Assembly (NCBI GenBank): GCA_030268105.1 | Contig: BSDZ01000031.1 | Coordinates: 310,001 to 374,000 of the forward strand | Source of the DNA: Volvox africanus | Taxonomy: Eukaryota > Chlorophyta > Chlorophyceae > Chlamydomonadales > Volvocaceae | DNA length: 64,000 nucleotides | Reading direction: 5' to 3' | Shown here: piece by piece, positions 1-15,154 of the stretch | How positions within the stretch are numbered: the stretch's first letter is position 1 | Layout: the number at the start of each line of letters is the position of its first letter | Notes under the pieces: generated by a model | Databases searched by the model: none | The model's input: only the letters and a program-made list of their open reading frames with translations | Told to the model about the DNA's origin: nothing | Made by a program: the position numbers and the translations under genes

Positions 1-1
1 A

Positions 2-1435
2 TGGTTTGTTTCACCGAGTAATGTGGAGCATTTGCACAAGCACAACGATTTGTGGCTACGGAAAGATGGTTCGACCACACAAATTGTCATGCCGAAGGAC
101 GACACTTTGCACTACGATATTCTTGCACGGTTCCACGAGGACCCGTTAGCAGGACACCCTGGAAGTACGCGTTTGGCAGAGCTCGTACGACGCTCGTTCT
201 GGTGGCCGCGCGTGGTGAAGGATGCGGAAAACTTTGTGCAAAGGTGCAGTTTATGTCAGCGCAATAAAGCACTATCCGGTAAGGGCCAGGGTCTATTACA
301 ACCTTTACCTATACCAGATGCCCCTTGGGAAAGTGTTTCGATGGACTTCGTAGTCACGCTGCCCAAAACTGAGGGGGGATATGACTCGGTGTTCGTTATG
401 GTCGATCGCTTGACCAAGATGGTTCACTTAGCCCCCTGCACCTCGTCTTGCACCGCTGAGCAAACAGCACGATTATTTTTCGATAACGTGGTACGATTGC
501 ATGGCGTTCCTAAAAATGTGATATCCAATCGCGGCAGTCAATTCACGTCTAAGTTTTGGGAAGCGCTATGTCAACTTGTCGGTATGCGCGTTCATTTGAG
601 CACAGCATACCATCCACAATCCGATGGGCAAACCGAACGCACAAATCACACGCTGGGCGATATGTTGAGGAATTTCGCGGGACGCACACCCTCTGTTTGG
701 GATACATTTCTGACTTCGGCAGAATTCGCGCTTAACAACGCTGTTAACCGCTCTACAGGTCAAAGCCCTTTCTTTCTGAATTATGGATTCCATCCTGCGC
801 TACCCGTGTGGCGAGAGTTGGAGATAAATATCCCAGCGGCTAAAACCTTTGCCAAGTCGTTCCTATCCCGCATGACAGACGCGAAGGCATGCTTGGATGT
901 GGCACAACAACGGACGATGGATTATTATAATAAATCCAAACGAGACGTAACATTTTCGGTGGGACAAATGGTATTATTGAGCACTAAGAACATGCGTTCG
1001 CTTGCCGACGGTTCCCGTAAATTGTTACCTCGCTGGATTGGGCCATATCCCGTTGTTCGCATGGTAGGGAACGTAGCTGTGGAACTATCCCTACCCTCTG
1101 ACATGAATATCCATCCCACATTTCATATTTCCCTCATCCACCCTTATCGCGGCACGACGCCTGTTACAAACGACACCGATGCCCCTGCAGTAATGGACCC
1201 CGGTCCTGAGACCTGGATTGCAGGCAAGCAAAAAGTGTACGATGTAGAGCGAATATTGGATTATCGGGTTCGTCGTATAGGTCGACAACGACGGAAGCGG
1301 AAGGTGCACGAGTATCTGATCAAGTGGACTGGCTATTCTAGTGAGCATAATTCGTGGGAGCCGGTGCGTAACTTCTCGCCGGAAATGAAGCCACTATTGG
1401 AGGAAGCTCGTCTACGTGCCACGCAGACCCAATGA
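2..1435 (+). pseudogene. E0 chromovirus pol: integrase and chromodomain end, truncated by window edge
   Basis: The frame is open from base 2, so the start lies outside the window. It matches the same region of E1 and E3. In order it holds the integrase H2C2 zinc finger (about 140-270, with HEDPLAGH and CSLCQRNK), the integrase core (first Asp in SMDFV, Glu in DGQTERTN) and a C-terminal chromodomain (about 1290-1385, HEYLIKWTGY and SSEHNSWEP). Integrase inserts the cDNA; chromodomains of chromoviruses bind chromatin marks and steer insertion. The second catalytic Asp, expected in ISDRG, is Asn (codon 527-529), so the enzyme is probably dead. The stop is followed by a polypurine tract (1480-1490) and the 3' LTR. 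Confidence 0.9.
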
Positions 1436-1494
1436 TCTTTGCAGTCGATGCTGTCCGATGCAGCGAGGACCCTGCATACGGGAGGGGGGATAAT

Positions 1495-2307
1495 TGTTGT
1501 ACACCGGTTTGATCACCGTTGGCACCGAAATAGGCCGCAATGCATTCGAACATTATGAAGCATAATACATTCATATTAGCATGATATACTCGAGTATATC
1601 TAGCTAATCAGGCATGTCGCATTATCATCTACGACATTGCGCTGTCAGTCAACATGTTTGACTCGAGGCTGATAATTAATGCGTGATCTATCCATCGGCA
1701 TATTATATCACGTAATAATACTTTAAATATTATTACCTCATTTACGTCATAAACCATACGCGTATGCGAGAAGGCGACAATCGCGATGGTTGGGTCGGCA
1801 ACCGAATATCGATATTCGGACCTTTGCATATTGCATGCACTGCATTCAATAATATCACGGATGACACGATATTTAGAACAGTGCTACAAAGGTACTCACA
1901 CTTGAGATCGAAATCCAGTGAGACCTGTACTGCACAACGGTATCACGACGTGATAGGTGCGAGGACGGCCGCCTAGAGACCGAAGTCGGCTCGCGCTACT
2001 TTGGACTAAGTACTTGTGTACTTAACTCTATCTTATTTGCATACATACGATATACTCATATATATTCGGCCTGAGCTATTCTAGCATATCATCCGCAGCC
2101 GAGTGATGAACATTGCCCGCGGGGTCTGACGGCCATCTACCGATTTGTAAAGGAAGACTATTGTAAGTTGGATCTTTCCTTATTCTTGAGTCTTCCGCTG
2201 TCACTTTGCCCGCATTGAATCGCCTTGCTGTTCGTAAGCTTGGTGCGCACTAGCTAACATCCAGACGTGCAGATTCAGTGCATGATTGAAGAAGGAAGGA
2301 TACAACA
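1495..2307 (+). repeat. E0 3' LTR
   Basis: 813 bp, starting TGTTGTA and ending TACAACA, directly after the polypurine tract. It is homologous to both 815-bp LTRs of E1, read in the opposite orientation. It holds three palindromes: an 18-bp perfect one at 1583-1600 centred on CTCGAG, a 9-bp-arm hairpin at 1712-1736, and an 18-bp perfect one at 1802-1819 centred on ATCGAT. The 5' LTR is outside the window, so no target duplication can be tested. Confidence 0.88.
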
Positions 2308-3352
2308 CAAAGGACTCTATAAGTGTCTCCAGCAGGATACCTTCACAGGCTGTACAAACGACACAATCCTAACCGAAAAATGGCGTAACACCGCCTCGAA
2401 GTTAGACCCCAAAACCAGCAATGCCTTCCTCAGCAACCAAAGACACCCCACTGGCTTAAACTCCAAATACTGAAAGCTCGATACGGGCTGCTATACAATG
2501 CAAAGCTGCAGAAACTTTACGGACATGGCGGAGACGGAAACTGCCCTATTTGCCGCAGCTGCGGAACGACCGGCCCCACACCCGACTCAGGAGCCCACAT
2601 ACTCGGCGGGTGCCCCCACCCAACCATGAAAGGCATGTACATCAACCGGCATAACCAAGCGACGCGCACTATTGCCGACTGCGTCCACGGGGGCCGTAAC
2701 GGTGGTGGCTTCATGATTATGGACGCAGGTAAAGAAGTGGATCTCCCACCGTACTGCAGCGGGACGCACGTCCCCAAATGGATGCTGCCACACCTAGGAG
2801 ACGAGGAAATCCGCCGCCTCCACCCAGACATTATGTTCATTCCCAACCTCCCCACGTGCACAACCCAGCGCAAACGATACCAGGGGCCGGAATGCAAGCT
2901 CACGCACGATGTGTACATTGTCGAAGTGGGCTACACTAGCGACCTGCAACACACCGACAAACTCGAACAGAAAACTGCACAACACGCACGGCTAACAGAG
3001 GAACTCACGAAAGCAGGATGGAAGGTGCACTACACTGAGGCGCAAATCGTCACCCTGGGCAGCACAGGGACCCTAACCAAAACGCTAAAACCGCTCCTGT
3101 GCAGGCTCGGCTCCTCCGCGGAACATGCCCAGAAGACCTGCCTGCACCTACACCGGCAAACAATCGAAACAGCGTGTGCCATCATACGGGCGCGGCGAGC
3201 ACTAGAGGGTGCAGCCAAATAACCGGTAAAACCAAAACAGCTACCCACGGTGGTGTGGGCATACAGGGACGGCTATGCTGCCCCTCAGTTCCCCACCCCC
3301 ATAACACACGCCAGGCTCCGGCCGGCGTACTATTATTATTATTATTATATTA
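2308..3352 (+). mobile_element. 5'-truncated non-LTR retrotransposon with RLE-type endonuclease
   Basis: A LINE fragment wedged between the end of the E0 LTR and the gag of E5. The E5 homology resumes at about 3353, as shown by comparison with 58510. Its 3' UTR (3223-3326) ends in a short TAT/ATT-rich tail (about 3327-3352) rather than poly(A). It lacks the reverse transcriptase and everything upstream. No clear target duplication is visible. Confidence 0.7.
2389..3222 (+). pseudogene. C-terminal part of RLE-type LINE ORF (zinc knuckle and PD-(D/E)XK nuclease)
   Basis: Open from just after an in-frame TAA at 2386; coding similarity seems to continue upstream of that stop. A conserved-looking block (LKARYGLLYNAKL) leads to a CCHC-type knuckle (CPIC, then HILGGC and a following His). 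A restriction-enzyme-like nuclease follows, with PDIMFIP, then IVEVGYT and a downstream Lys, the PD-(D/E)XK arrangement of R2/CRE/NeSL-like and Dualen-like LINEs. Such nucleases nick the target to prime reverse transcription. The assignment to RLE-bearing LINEs is firm; the exact clade is not. The first ATG at 2626 is not the true start. Confidence 0.7.
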
Positions 3353-3399
3353 TTCAGCAATCCCGGGTGGAGCCCCCTCCGCAGGAACCCGGCAAACCC

Positions 3400-5044
3400 C
3401 TATTTCGGCTTAGGGACAAACGGCGGCAGCAGCAGGCAATCCTTGGTAGGATGGCTCTCCACACACCGTAGGCAAACATTTGCCGCTTTCCGACACTCGA
3501 ACTCGGATTGATTGCAATTCCATTTTGGCATCAGTGGGTCATCCGTGTGAGTCCGCTTTACATCGGGGACAGGGCGCTGTGTGGCTGCCGTCGACGGCGC
3601 GCCCCCACGCTTCCTGCTCTTAGCTGGGTCCGAGCTCGGACCTGCTCTTCCTGACCCGTGGACACCTGAGCTAGCGCCCCCGCACGCCTTGCGCTGTCTG
3701 TTGCTGCGTCACGCCGTGACAGTAGGCGCGGGGCGAGTAGCTCCAAGTTCCTGGTCCAGAGCCACAGCTTCCCCAAGCGCATCCTGCGCTTGCACAGCAT
3801 TTGCACGAGGGGTAGACTTGACTTCTTCCTCACCGGCAAGGAGTCGTACCTCTGTCCCCCTAGCAAATGTTACCAAGGCGTCGTACGACCTGAACGGCAC
3901 CCCAGACAAGTCAGTAGCGCACCACTTAGCCAAAAGTTTCGTAAGGCCTCGCTTAAACCAAAAGACACACTCATTCTCGGTGAGGTCAGCAATGGGGGTC
4001 ACTAGTGCTTCGAAGCGTGACTGGTACGCAGGTACATTTTCACCCCGACGCATGTGATATGTACCGGCCGCCAAAAACTTGTGAGCCTCAACATCACGTG
4101 CGTGCACCTCAGTAGCAAACCGTGCGAGCAGAGCGGAAATCAACTCGTCAAACGTGTAGTCAATCCGGGCGGTGGTCCATTCATCGTACCAGTCCTTCGC
4201 CGCACCCTCAAGGGTGATGCCAACGAAGAGACACCTGATACCATCATTATCACCACCATGCACAGCCTGGAGATACTTCTTAGCATCGCGCACTTACGTA
4301 CGAGTTGAATCAGCTATGCTATGGCCTGGTGTCTTAGGATTTTCATTCAGCGAGATTTTAAGCCTAGGTACGGGAATTGTCAATCTCATCACCTTGGGAA
4401 TGGCAGCATGCCCTTGTGTTTGAGGTAGCGGAAGGACCCGTGGCTCAGCAGTGTTGTCCATATTCGTATTGACTCCTGAACGCGGCACAACTAAGTGGGC
4501 AGGGGTCTGAAGAACAAGGGGTTCTTGAGTAGCTTGCGTGCCAACAGTCTCAAGACCTCTATCCGTAGCTCTAGCAGCCACAACAAATTCGGGTTGGCTT
4601 GCTAAGCTAGTAAGCGGCGTATCATCACGTCCCGCAGACATGGAACATGAGGCAATACCCTAAACTTGCATAATAGAAGATGACTCCTACCGCAAAGGCA
4701 AAACAAGAGTACAAATGATTCGGTGAGCCTACCGACAGTACTCTTGAGGAGATTCAGCAAATTCAGCAAGTACTTGCCCAGCTGAGTTCTAATCTCCGTA
4801 GTTTGTGCGATAAGAGTCGCCAACTGGTCCGGGCGCAAGCCGGTCTCAGTCGTTGCGGCAAGCAATGCTGGAGCGCTGAGATTACCTGCGACTCAGAGCG
4901 TACACTTACACAACAAGTGCAGCAATTTAGACAAAAGCAACCAAACGATTACAAACCGGAAGCAGCGGCGTCCAATATGGCGTGGCCCAGGTCTTCGGCA
5001 AGAGTATCTAGCGGTCCACGTCGTTCATCGCTGGAACTTGCCAT
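3400..5044 (-). pseudogene. E5 chromovirus gag (split by introns, degenerate)
   Basis: Closely related to the E2 gag. Reading on the minus strand: exon 1 5044-4957 (starts MASSSDERRGPLD), intron 4956-4886 (71 bp, GT...AG), exon 2 from 4885, and a main exon around 4659-3403 that contains an internal ATG at 4641. The second intron is best fitted as 4712-4660 (53 bp). The main exon holds the retrotransposon gag domain (DWYDEWTTARIDYTF, YQSRFEALVTPIADL). A TAA interrupts it just before VRDAKKY (about 4294) and frameshifts follow near 3709-3866. It ends in a TAG at 3400-3402. Gag forms the particle that packages the RNA. Pol is missing because the LINE fragment abuts at 3352. Confidence 0.75.
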
Positions 5045-5096
5045 GGAAAGAACCTACTTCCGATTTGACACAAAGAGACAGTTAGGCAACTAACCT

Positions 5097-5108
5097 GTCT
5101 CGATACCA
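5097..5108 (-). other. E5 primer binding site
   Basis: TGGTATCGAGAC, three bases inside the 5' LTR. The same 12-mer lies inside the 5' LTRs of E2 and E3. It would pair with the CCA end of a host tRNA; I cannot tell which one. Confidence 0.75.
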
Positions 5109-5111
5109 ATT

Positions 5112-5944
5112 TGTTGTACCTCTCCTTCGCGTTTGCTCATAAGTATCTGCACGTCTGAAGACTTTCGAGACAGGTGCGCGAGCACTTGCAAGTACAGTAA
5201 GGCAATCAAGAGCAAACAAAGACAGCGGAAGACTTCAAGACAAGAAGAGATATAACTTACAACAATACAGACCGAAGCGATGCAATGGATGTAATCACCG
5301 TCAGCACCGGAAGCAAGCAATCATCACGCGGCGGTGACAAGCGAAGTTCAGGCTTAGCTCGGGCTAAGTATAAGAGCGATTAGCAATAATAATGTTGAAC
5401 ACAGAAGTGTTCTCCGGTATCAAAATGTCTTATCTTACTTAGCCGTCCTTGCATCTGTTATACTTGCAGCATTGCAACGCCGTACAGCTCACACTAGGAG
5501 GCCGATCCTAAGTGTGACAACCCTACTGCGTATAGGCGATGTTCACGTATAACAACCAATAAGCCTTTCTGGCATTCGCATGATGCAAGGGTCCGAATAA
5601 CGATATTTGGTTGCAAGGCATGTATTGCGATGAGTGTGGCGTTCCTGACATATGCCACAATGATGTAATATTATACCAAATAATATTACTTATTGCTCCA
5701 TAGCATGAGCATAATGCGCTTCTCCATTATTCGGGATTTCATGCATGTTAGGCGGATCAGCCATGATGCGATGAGATATGTCATGATGCATAATGGTAAC
5801 ATGCCAAACATATATAAATGTATGCAAATACATTTATGTTCATGCAAGATCATTCATATTCGTCATGCATTCATCAAGACAGCACACCGCCTTGTAGCGT
5901 CGCATCGACCTACGCATCGGCAGGAAACAAACCGTAGCACAACA
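5112..5944 (-). repeat. E5 5' LTR
   Basis: 833 bp with TGTTGTA at the left edge and the start of the LTR (TGTTGTGC on the minus strand) at the right edge. It is homologous along its length to the 832-833 bp E2 LTRs. No partner 3' LTR survives in the window. Confidence 0.85.
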
Positions 5945-9128
<3,184 letters not shown>

Positions 9129-12100
9129 ATACCCACCAATACCTCCACCCCAGGCGCCGTGACTTCACTCACCTGGATCGCATCGACATCAATGAAGCCA
9201 TGCTGCCGTATATTTGCCACACGGCCATCTCCTTCCACACAGCTTCAGACCACCGTCTTGCCACACTTCATCTCCTACCTCGCAGAAATGAGGTCAAGGG
9301 CCCGGGCATCAAGCGTATACGCATGGCCTTCACTGAACATGAAGATTTGGCTACCAGCATGGCGGAGTGGATCCGGAACCATTGCCAAGAGGCACCATCA
9401 GCGGAAGAGAACCCGGGCAACCTAATTGCTTGGTGGCCTGGTTTTAAATGCCGACTAACCATCCTAGCGCACCAGCTCAACAAAGTAGCGCAACAGCGCA
9501 GGCAGCAGTCAGGTGCACATACCCAGGAGGCCTACCTTGGGGTCCAACAGGCCCAACAAGCCCTCGATGCTATGCCACACTCACCACACCTCCTGCAGCA
9601 GCTTGATGATGCCCAAGCAAGACTGGCTAGGGTGCATATTGAGGACAACGCCAGGGCAGCAAGTAAGACCCGGATCCATTGGTTACACGCAGGAGAGCGT
9701 CCTGGCCCAGCTCTGACAACCTTCCTGCAAACCCAAATCCAGGACCAGCAAACAGCCCCAGTGGCCCTCCAGGCACACTCAGGCCGACTGGTCACTAATC
9801 CAGCACAGCTACCACACGTAGTAGCGGACTTTTGGGCTGGGGTATGCAGAGCCCCAGACTTCACCACTCCTGAAGACCGCCAGTCAGTGCTAACCAAGTT
9901 AGCAGCAGCCAACATCCGACTCCCTGAGGAAGCTGACAAAGTGGTAGGGTCGCCGACCATTGTATCTGAGCTGGGGTTCACACTGAAGAAGAGCCAGCAA
10001 GGCAAAGCACCCGGATGGGATGGCATCCCAACGGATCTGTACCGCAAGTTCTGGCCAGAGATTTGCCATACCATGGCAGCCCTCTTCACGGCTATCGGCA
10101 AAACAGGGCAGGTGCCAACAGGCTTTCTGGATGGTATCATCAAAGTGCTTTACAAGAAGGGAGACCCCAAACAGCCTGGCAATTACCGCCCTATCACACT
10201 GCTTTGCTCGGACTACCATCTGCTGGCCAAGGTGCTGGCAAATCGCCTAGGGCCAGCCCTGGGGCGAATCATCAGCCCTGAGCAGTCAACATTTTTGCCC
10301 AAGAGGCTCACTGGGGCCAGTGTTCTCTTTCTACGCCATCTGCCTCATCTCTTACGGAAATTGAACCGCCAAGGTCTGCTGGCCTTCCTGGACTTCACAA
10401 AAGCTTATGACACAGTGGACCGCAACTTCCTGATGGGGGCGATGGAGGCGATGGGAGCAGGCCCACAGCTTTGCAGTTGGACCCGGATATTGCTTAGCAA
10501 CACGCGGCAAGAGCCATGATGAACGGTTTCAAATCCAGGCTTGTTAAAATGGAAGCAGGGGTAAGACAGGGATGCCCCCTAGCACCCCTGCTGTATCTCT
10601 TTGTTGCCCAGGCCTTGTTCTGCTGGCTAAAGAGCCAAGAGACAGGCCTCCCCCTACTGCCTTCAGATAAAGACAGGGTCACAGCCTGCCAGTTTGCTGA
10701 TGATGCAGCAGTGGCCCTTGAAGGTGAGGAATCCGTGCCAGCCTTCCTTGAAGCCATGGATACCTTTGCCCGGGCATCAGGTCAACGCCTGAACCTGGAT
10801 AAGGTAAACCATAAGAACTCCTACCCATAGGGGCTGTGGACGACCACCGTCAGGGACGCACAACCAATGGCCTGAAGGTGGTCACCACTGCGACAGCCCT
10901 TAACTTGCCAATGGACAACCAAGTGCAGCCGTCCCAACCAGACTGGCCTGAGATGCACTGGCCACCAAGAGGATGCAACGCCTAGCCCATTATCCGCTCT
11001 CTGCCTTTGGTCGGGCTGCAGCAGTCTCAAGTTATTGCCTGCAAACAGTCACTTGGCATATGGAGCATGGTGGACCACCTCCAGATACAACTCTGACCTA
11101 CATTGAAAGCTTAGATGCTCGCCTTGTAGATCGACAACAGGGCCCAGAAGATCAGGGCCAGCGCTTCACTGGAGTGCCTAGCAGACTCTTGGTGGGACAC
11201 CCATCAACTGGTGGTTTTGGCCTACTGCCCCTCAGGCAACACATCCAGGCAAGACAAGCCATGTGGGCAGTGCGATTCATCCGAGGGGCCCTGATGGCCA
11301 GGAGTGAGGGAGAGAGGGTAACGCTTATGGACACGGCGATGAATACTGTTGCTGAAGAAGAGGAGGAGCCTGTTACTCGTGGTAATGATCGAAGTCTCCA
11401 CCCCTGGATCCGGACCCTGCCACCCACCTGGAGATCACCCATCCGGCCTTTAAACCTTGGGCCCTTACCACTGCCCAGGCAACTGGGCCCTGGCTGGGTG
11501 CGGAGACCTTGCCTGAGGAGATCAGCCGGATTGTAGGGGCCTTAGGGCACCTTCCGCCACTAGAAGATGTCAGCAACCCACCTTTAGCCCCTGGAGACTG
11601 GTGCTGGGCGACTGCTCTCTAGGGAAATCCTTTGTTGCCCAACAATTCGGATAATGGGGGAAGTATCAATGGTAACAACCACCAGCCAGGCCTGGAAACA
11701 CGCCACCCACTGATTGCTTCGTGCAGAAAACTGCTCACAGTTGGGGACCTGGTAAGGGTGTACGACATGCTGGAGCATGACCAAATACCCCTCCCTCAGT
11801 ACATGACCTGGCTAGACTGGACCCAACAGTATCTAGACCCCTTTGCTAGCCCCACCCAACTGCGAGACAAGGAGTCTACCCATATGGCTCTCTCAGCCTT
11901 ATGCAACGATATCAGCCCAGCATGGATAGCATCAGCACGGGAGGTAGTCAACCGCTTACAACCCCAACAGCAGGACAGGGTGGAGGACAGAATGCAGCAG
12001 CAGATGCCAGCACCACCAGACCGCACCACAGTGATGGCCATGATTGTCAGGCGTTTGGGCTGGAGATTGCCAGGGGACTCAGGTATAGTGCCTCTCGTCA

Positions 12101-13171
12101 GGCATGCTACTCAGCTGCAAGGGGGTTCAACAGCGGAGGAGCAACTGGGGCTGTTGATCAGTATCACCTCCATAGCTCCCACACCCACATTGTTTGATGG
12201 GCACCCTGGCAAGATGTGTGGTGCCAGGCATGGGTATCCCATCGATCACCAAACGCCACAGCGTCTCTTTGTTTTTGTTTTCCCAACGAACTGTTGTCCA
12301 CAGCCTGTCTAGGGTTGCCTGAAAGTGCTGGAGGTCGGTGACAGGGCAGGGAGGAGTGGAGCCGTCTGTTGGCATCCCTTGCGCCTCCTGCACAAAGGCT
12401 CTGATCAACCTTGCTCCCCGCGCCTGCACCTCTTCTGGGAGTGCCCTATAGCCAAGGCGGTGCATGAACAGATTGACAGGCATCTGCCATTGCCGTCATC
12501 AGCCACCATTGAAGGGGGCATAACCAGGCAACAGCTATGGCTTGTCCAAGCACCTCCCGGTTGCAAGCAGGCCCCTTGGGACGTGAAAGCCTTGGCAGCC
12601 TTATCTTCTATGGTATATGGCAGGTACTGTCTCCGGGCGGCAACCAGGGAACAAAGGCAACAGGGGCCTTCTACCCACGGACGGCAGCAGCAACAACAGA
12701 CCCACACAGCAGAGCAGGGACCCCGTCAACGGGCTATTATTGACTTCTTCAATCGTTCAGGGGGTTTCACTCAAGAGGAAGAGGAAGCTGCCAACACCCA
12801 TCCAATCATCTCTACAACACAGCCAACAATGGACACTCCAACACAAACCGCAGCCTCACCCCTGGACCATGCATGAGCCCGTACAGTTGCCGACTTTTGG
12901 GCACGCTTGCAGTCTTTTGCAGCGTTGGTGTAGTATCCTGGGGTATCTACGGGCAGTGTCAAAGGATCCTGGACCTCAGATGGTCATCCGTCCGATCGGG
13001 CCTTTGTTGGCCGACACAACAGAGATACAACAGTTGGGTATCCCTCATTATGGCTGGGATCAGGTGGGACCACAACACTTCACCTTAGCCATAGTTGGCA
13101 CGCAAATGCGGTGTGCAGTTCCGATTGACATCACCGGCCATGGAGCAGCAAGAACAGAGCAGGGGCTTTAG
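9129..13171 (+). pseudogene. LINE-A ORF2 remnant (endonuclease end, reverse transcriptase, C-terminal domain)
   Basis: The frame 9119-10519 holds the end of the APE-like nuclease (SDHRLATLHLL) and the first half of the RT (NYRPITLLCSDYHLLAKVLA). A one-base loss near 10505 shifts the frame; 10516-10830 continues with RQGCPLAPLL and the FADD catalytic motif. Further indels lie near 10803 and 10950. About 27-30 bp is deleted near 9172 relative to B and C. The PIP-box-like QRAIIDFF is kept (12727-12750). Not functional. Confidence 0.9.
12145..12408 (-). other. Inverted segment inside LINE-A ORF2
   Basis: Relative to LINE-C (about 27535-27785), this stretch of roughly 250 bp is reverse-complemented while its flanks are in normal order. 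The word TGATCA occurs at both edges, in GTTGATCAG and CTGATCAAC. Breakpoints are approximate. Confidence 0.85.
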
Positions 13172-13844
13172 GACAGGAGTGTTGAGGTGGAGGTTCCTGT
13201 GAGAGGAGTCAGGGAGGTGGGGGAGAGAGTGAGGGAGGTGGAGTCAAGGGGAAGACAGTCTAGGTCTTGAGGAGGGGAAGGGAGAGGGTGGAGGGTTTCG
13301 TGGATAGAGGTACCTGTGTCCAGGCTTCGGGTCCTTAGGGTTTTGGGGGGGGGGTCAGCGAGAGAGGTCTTTCCTTCTTGTGCAGTGCAGGTGTTTGCGG
13401 GGCCAGCTTTGGGTGGGGCCGGAAGGCTTTCTAGGGGGGCGCCAGATTGGCTTGTCTTTCCCCCCTCCACCCCTTGTTGTGTTCTTCCGGCTCGGCTGTG
13501 TAGGAGTGTGCTTTCCTGCTGGTGTTTCTCCTCTGAGGATGTGTGTGTGTCTGTCAGACTCTTGCCGGGTCAGTTTCGGTTTAGAGGAGAGGGTTCCCCT
13601 TCCTTTTGAGCAGCTTGTCGTCCTCCGTTTTCCATTGGGCCCTTCTGTGGTTTCTTGGTGACCCTTAGTGCTCTGTTAGTGGCCAGGCGAGAGCCTCTGA
13701 GGTTTCGCTGGCCCGAGTGAGAGGGGGAGCATGTGGCAGGACAGACAAACAAGGCCACGTGCTCCTCCCCTGCGCTATGGCTCGGTCCGGTCAGGACCCC
13801 CGGTGCTCGTCTTTGGAGGGCGAGTCACCCACAGTGTAACACCC
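13171..13844 (+). other. LINE-A 3' UTR
   Basis: A G-rich polypurine block (about 13175-13300) is followed by a unique stretch and two terminal hairpins: 13784-13798 (stem GGTCC/GGACC, loop GGTCA) and 13805-13825 (7-bp stem, 7-nt loop). Homologous to the 3' UTR of LINE-C. Confidence 0.8.
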
Positions 13845-13860
13845 ATGAATACATACATAA

Positions 13861-14551
13861 ATTTAAGGATCTCTTGTTGAGGAGCCGATTGGAGGAAAGG
13901 GGGGGGGGAACTTAAGGGGGAGGGGGAGTTGTGGGGAGCAGGAAGAGAAGTGCCCTTGTGGCCAGAGTTGGCTGGGCGTTGGGAGGAGGCAGGGGGGCTT
14001 GCTCCTTGGTAGGGATGGATTTTCCTTGGCCTTGAGGACTGGTAGGGTTTTAGAGGGTGGAGAGGGAGGGCTCCCCAGGTTGTCTTGCAGGTAGGGATTG
14101 CTAGGGGTCTCAGAGGGTGTAGCCATTGAGCTTTTTAGGGGACGCCTTGGTGGCCTGTTATCCCCCCCCGTCTTTGGAGGAGCCTAGGCAGTTTGGGAGG
14201 GTCCGAGCTTATTGCCCTCTTTCCCTAGAGTGTAGCTCGGAGGGAGGACCAGGAGTTTTGCTTAGGAGGCAATGGAGGTGGAGGAGGCGGGTTTTCTTGC
14301 TTTTAGGGAGGTAGGGGTGCTCTCTTGTCATCTCCTTCTGGGAGGTGGTGTGGTTGACTGAGGCTCTAAGCCTTTGATTAGCCAGGCTTCAGGCTCGTGA
14401 GGTCTGTGTCCCCTTGCTGGCTGAGCAAGGGGAGGAGTGCACGGCAGGATGAACAGACTAAGCTGTGTGTTCCCCCCTGTACTGTGGTTCGGCCCGGTCA
14501 GGGCCCCCGGTGCTTGTCCTCTCAGGGCAAGTCGCCCACAATGTAACACCC
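13861..14551 (+). mobile_element. LINE-D: isolated 3' UTR of a related LINE
   Basis: A second, diverged copy of the LINE 3' UTR without coding sequence. It starts with G-rich tracts (about 13890-14130) and ends in TGTAACACCC at 14551. Its two terminal hairpins (14491-14505 and 14512-14532) keep pairing through compensatory changes relative to A and C. It sits directly behind LINE-A. Confidence 0.75.
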
Positions 14552-15154
14552 GTTCATATGTCATGCCGGATTACTGCGCTGACGTCACACTAAGTGCCAT
14601 AGACAAACTATGGGTTTTGGCTAAGCCCTTGAAGGGTCTTGAAGAAGCTTGCGCTGAGCTGTCTCCTGCTTGCTGTCCGTCCGTCGGCTGCAGAAAGTAG
14701 CTGCGGCATCGTGTCAGGAACTAAGTCTTACGACCGGCCCGCCAGAGTGGTTTAGATGACTCCCACGCCGTTACAAAAGATATTATATTGTGGTCGTTTA
14801 CGCTCAAAAAGTATTGAACGGTTATAGAGCCAAGTGACAAAGGTCACTTGCCTCATCATCGCTAAAACATTTGTTCGACTCTAGCGCCGTACAACCCGTC
14901 CATTGGGCCACAAATGCTAACAGTCCAAACTGACACAAACCAACTAACACCAACGATAAGAGATAAAGACCTAAATATTATTAAGCTAATTACTAACTAG
15001 CCGGCGAGCTCTTCTGGTTCGCCTCCCTTCCTCCTCCTGTAGTAATCAGTGCCGTACTGACCCGTCGACATAAAAGGGCTATTTGGGGCACAATCGCTAC
15101 CCATAAACTGACCAGCGGACTGAGTCATGTTCCGGCCTACAGCTCACACATATG
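14552..15154. other. Unassigned spacer
   Basis: No ORF, RNA gene or repeat recognised in this 600-bp stretch. It is ordinary-composition sequence ending at the (TAATA)n array. Confidence 0.5.

Larger units (their letters stand above)
9129..13844 (+). mobile_element. LINE-A: 5'-truncated, rearranged APE-type LINE
   Basis: Homologous to LINE-C from inside the endonuclease domain of ORF2 to the 3' end. It lacks the 5' UTR, ORF1 and the ORF2 start. It ends with the family 3' terminus TGTAACACCC at 13844, followed by a short ATACATACATA tail. It carries small deletions, frameshifts, an internal inversion (about 12145-12408) and about 100 bp near 12930-13030 that LINE-C lacks. It abuts the LTR remnant on the left. 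Confidence 0.9.

Noticed and set aside
14725..14775. Possible tRNA (GCCAGAGTGGTTTAGATGAC resembles a D-arm)
   Set aside because: No matching acceptor, anticodon or T-arm could be paired.
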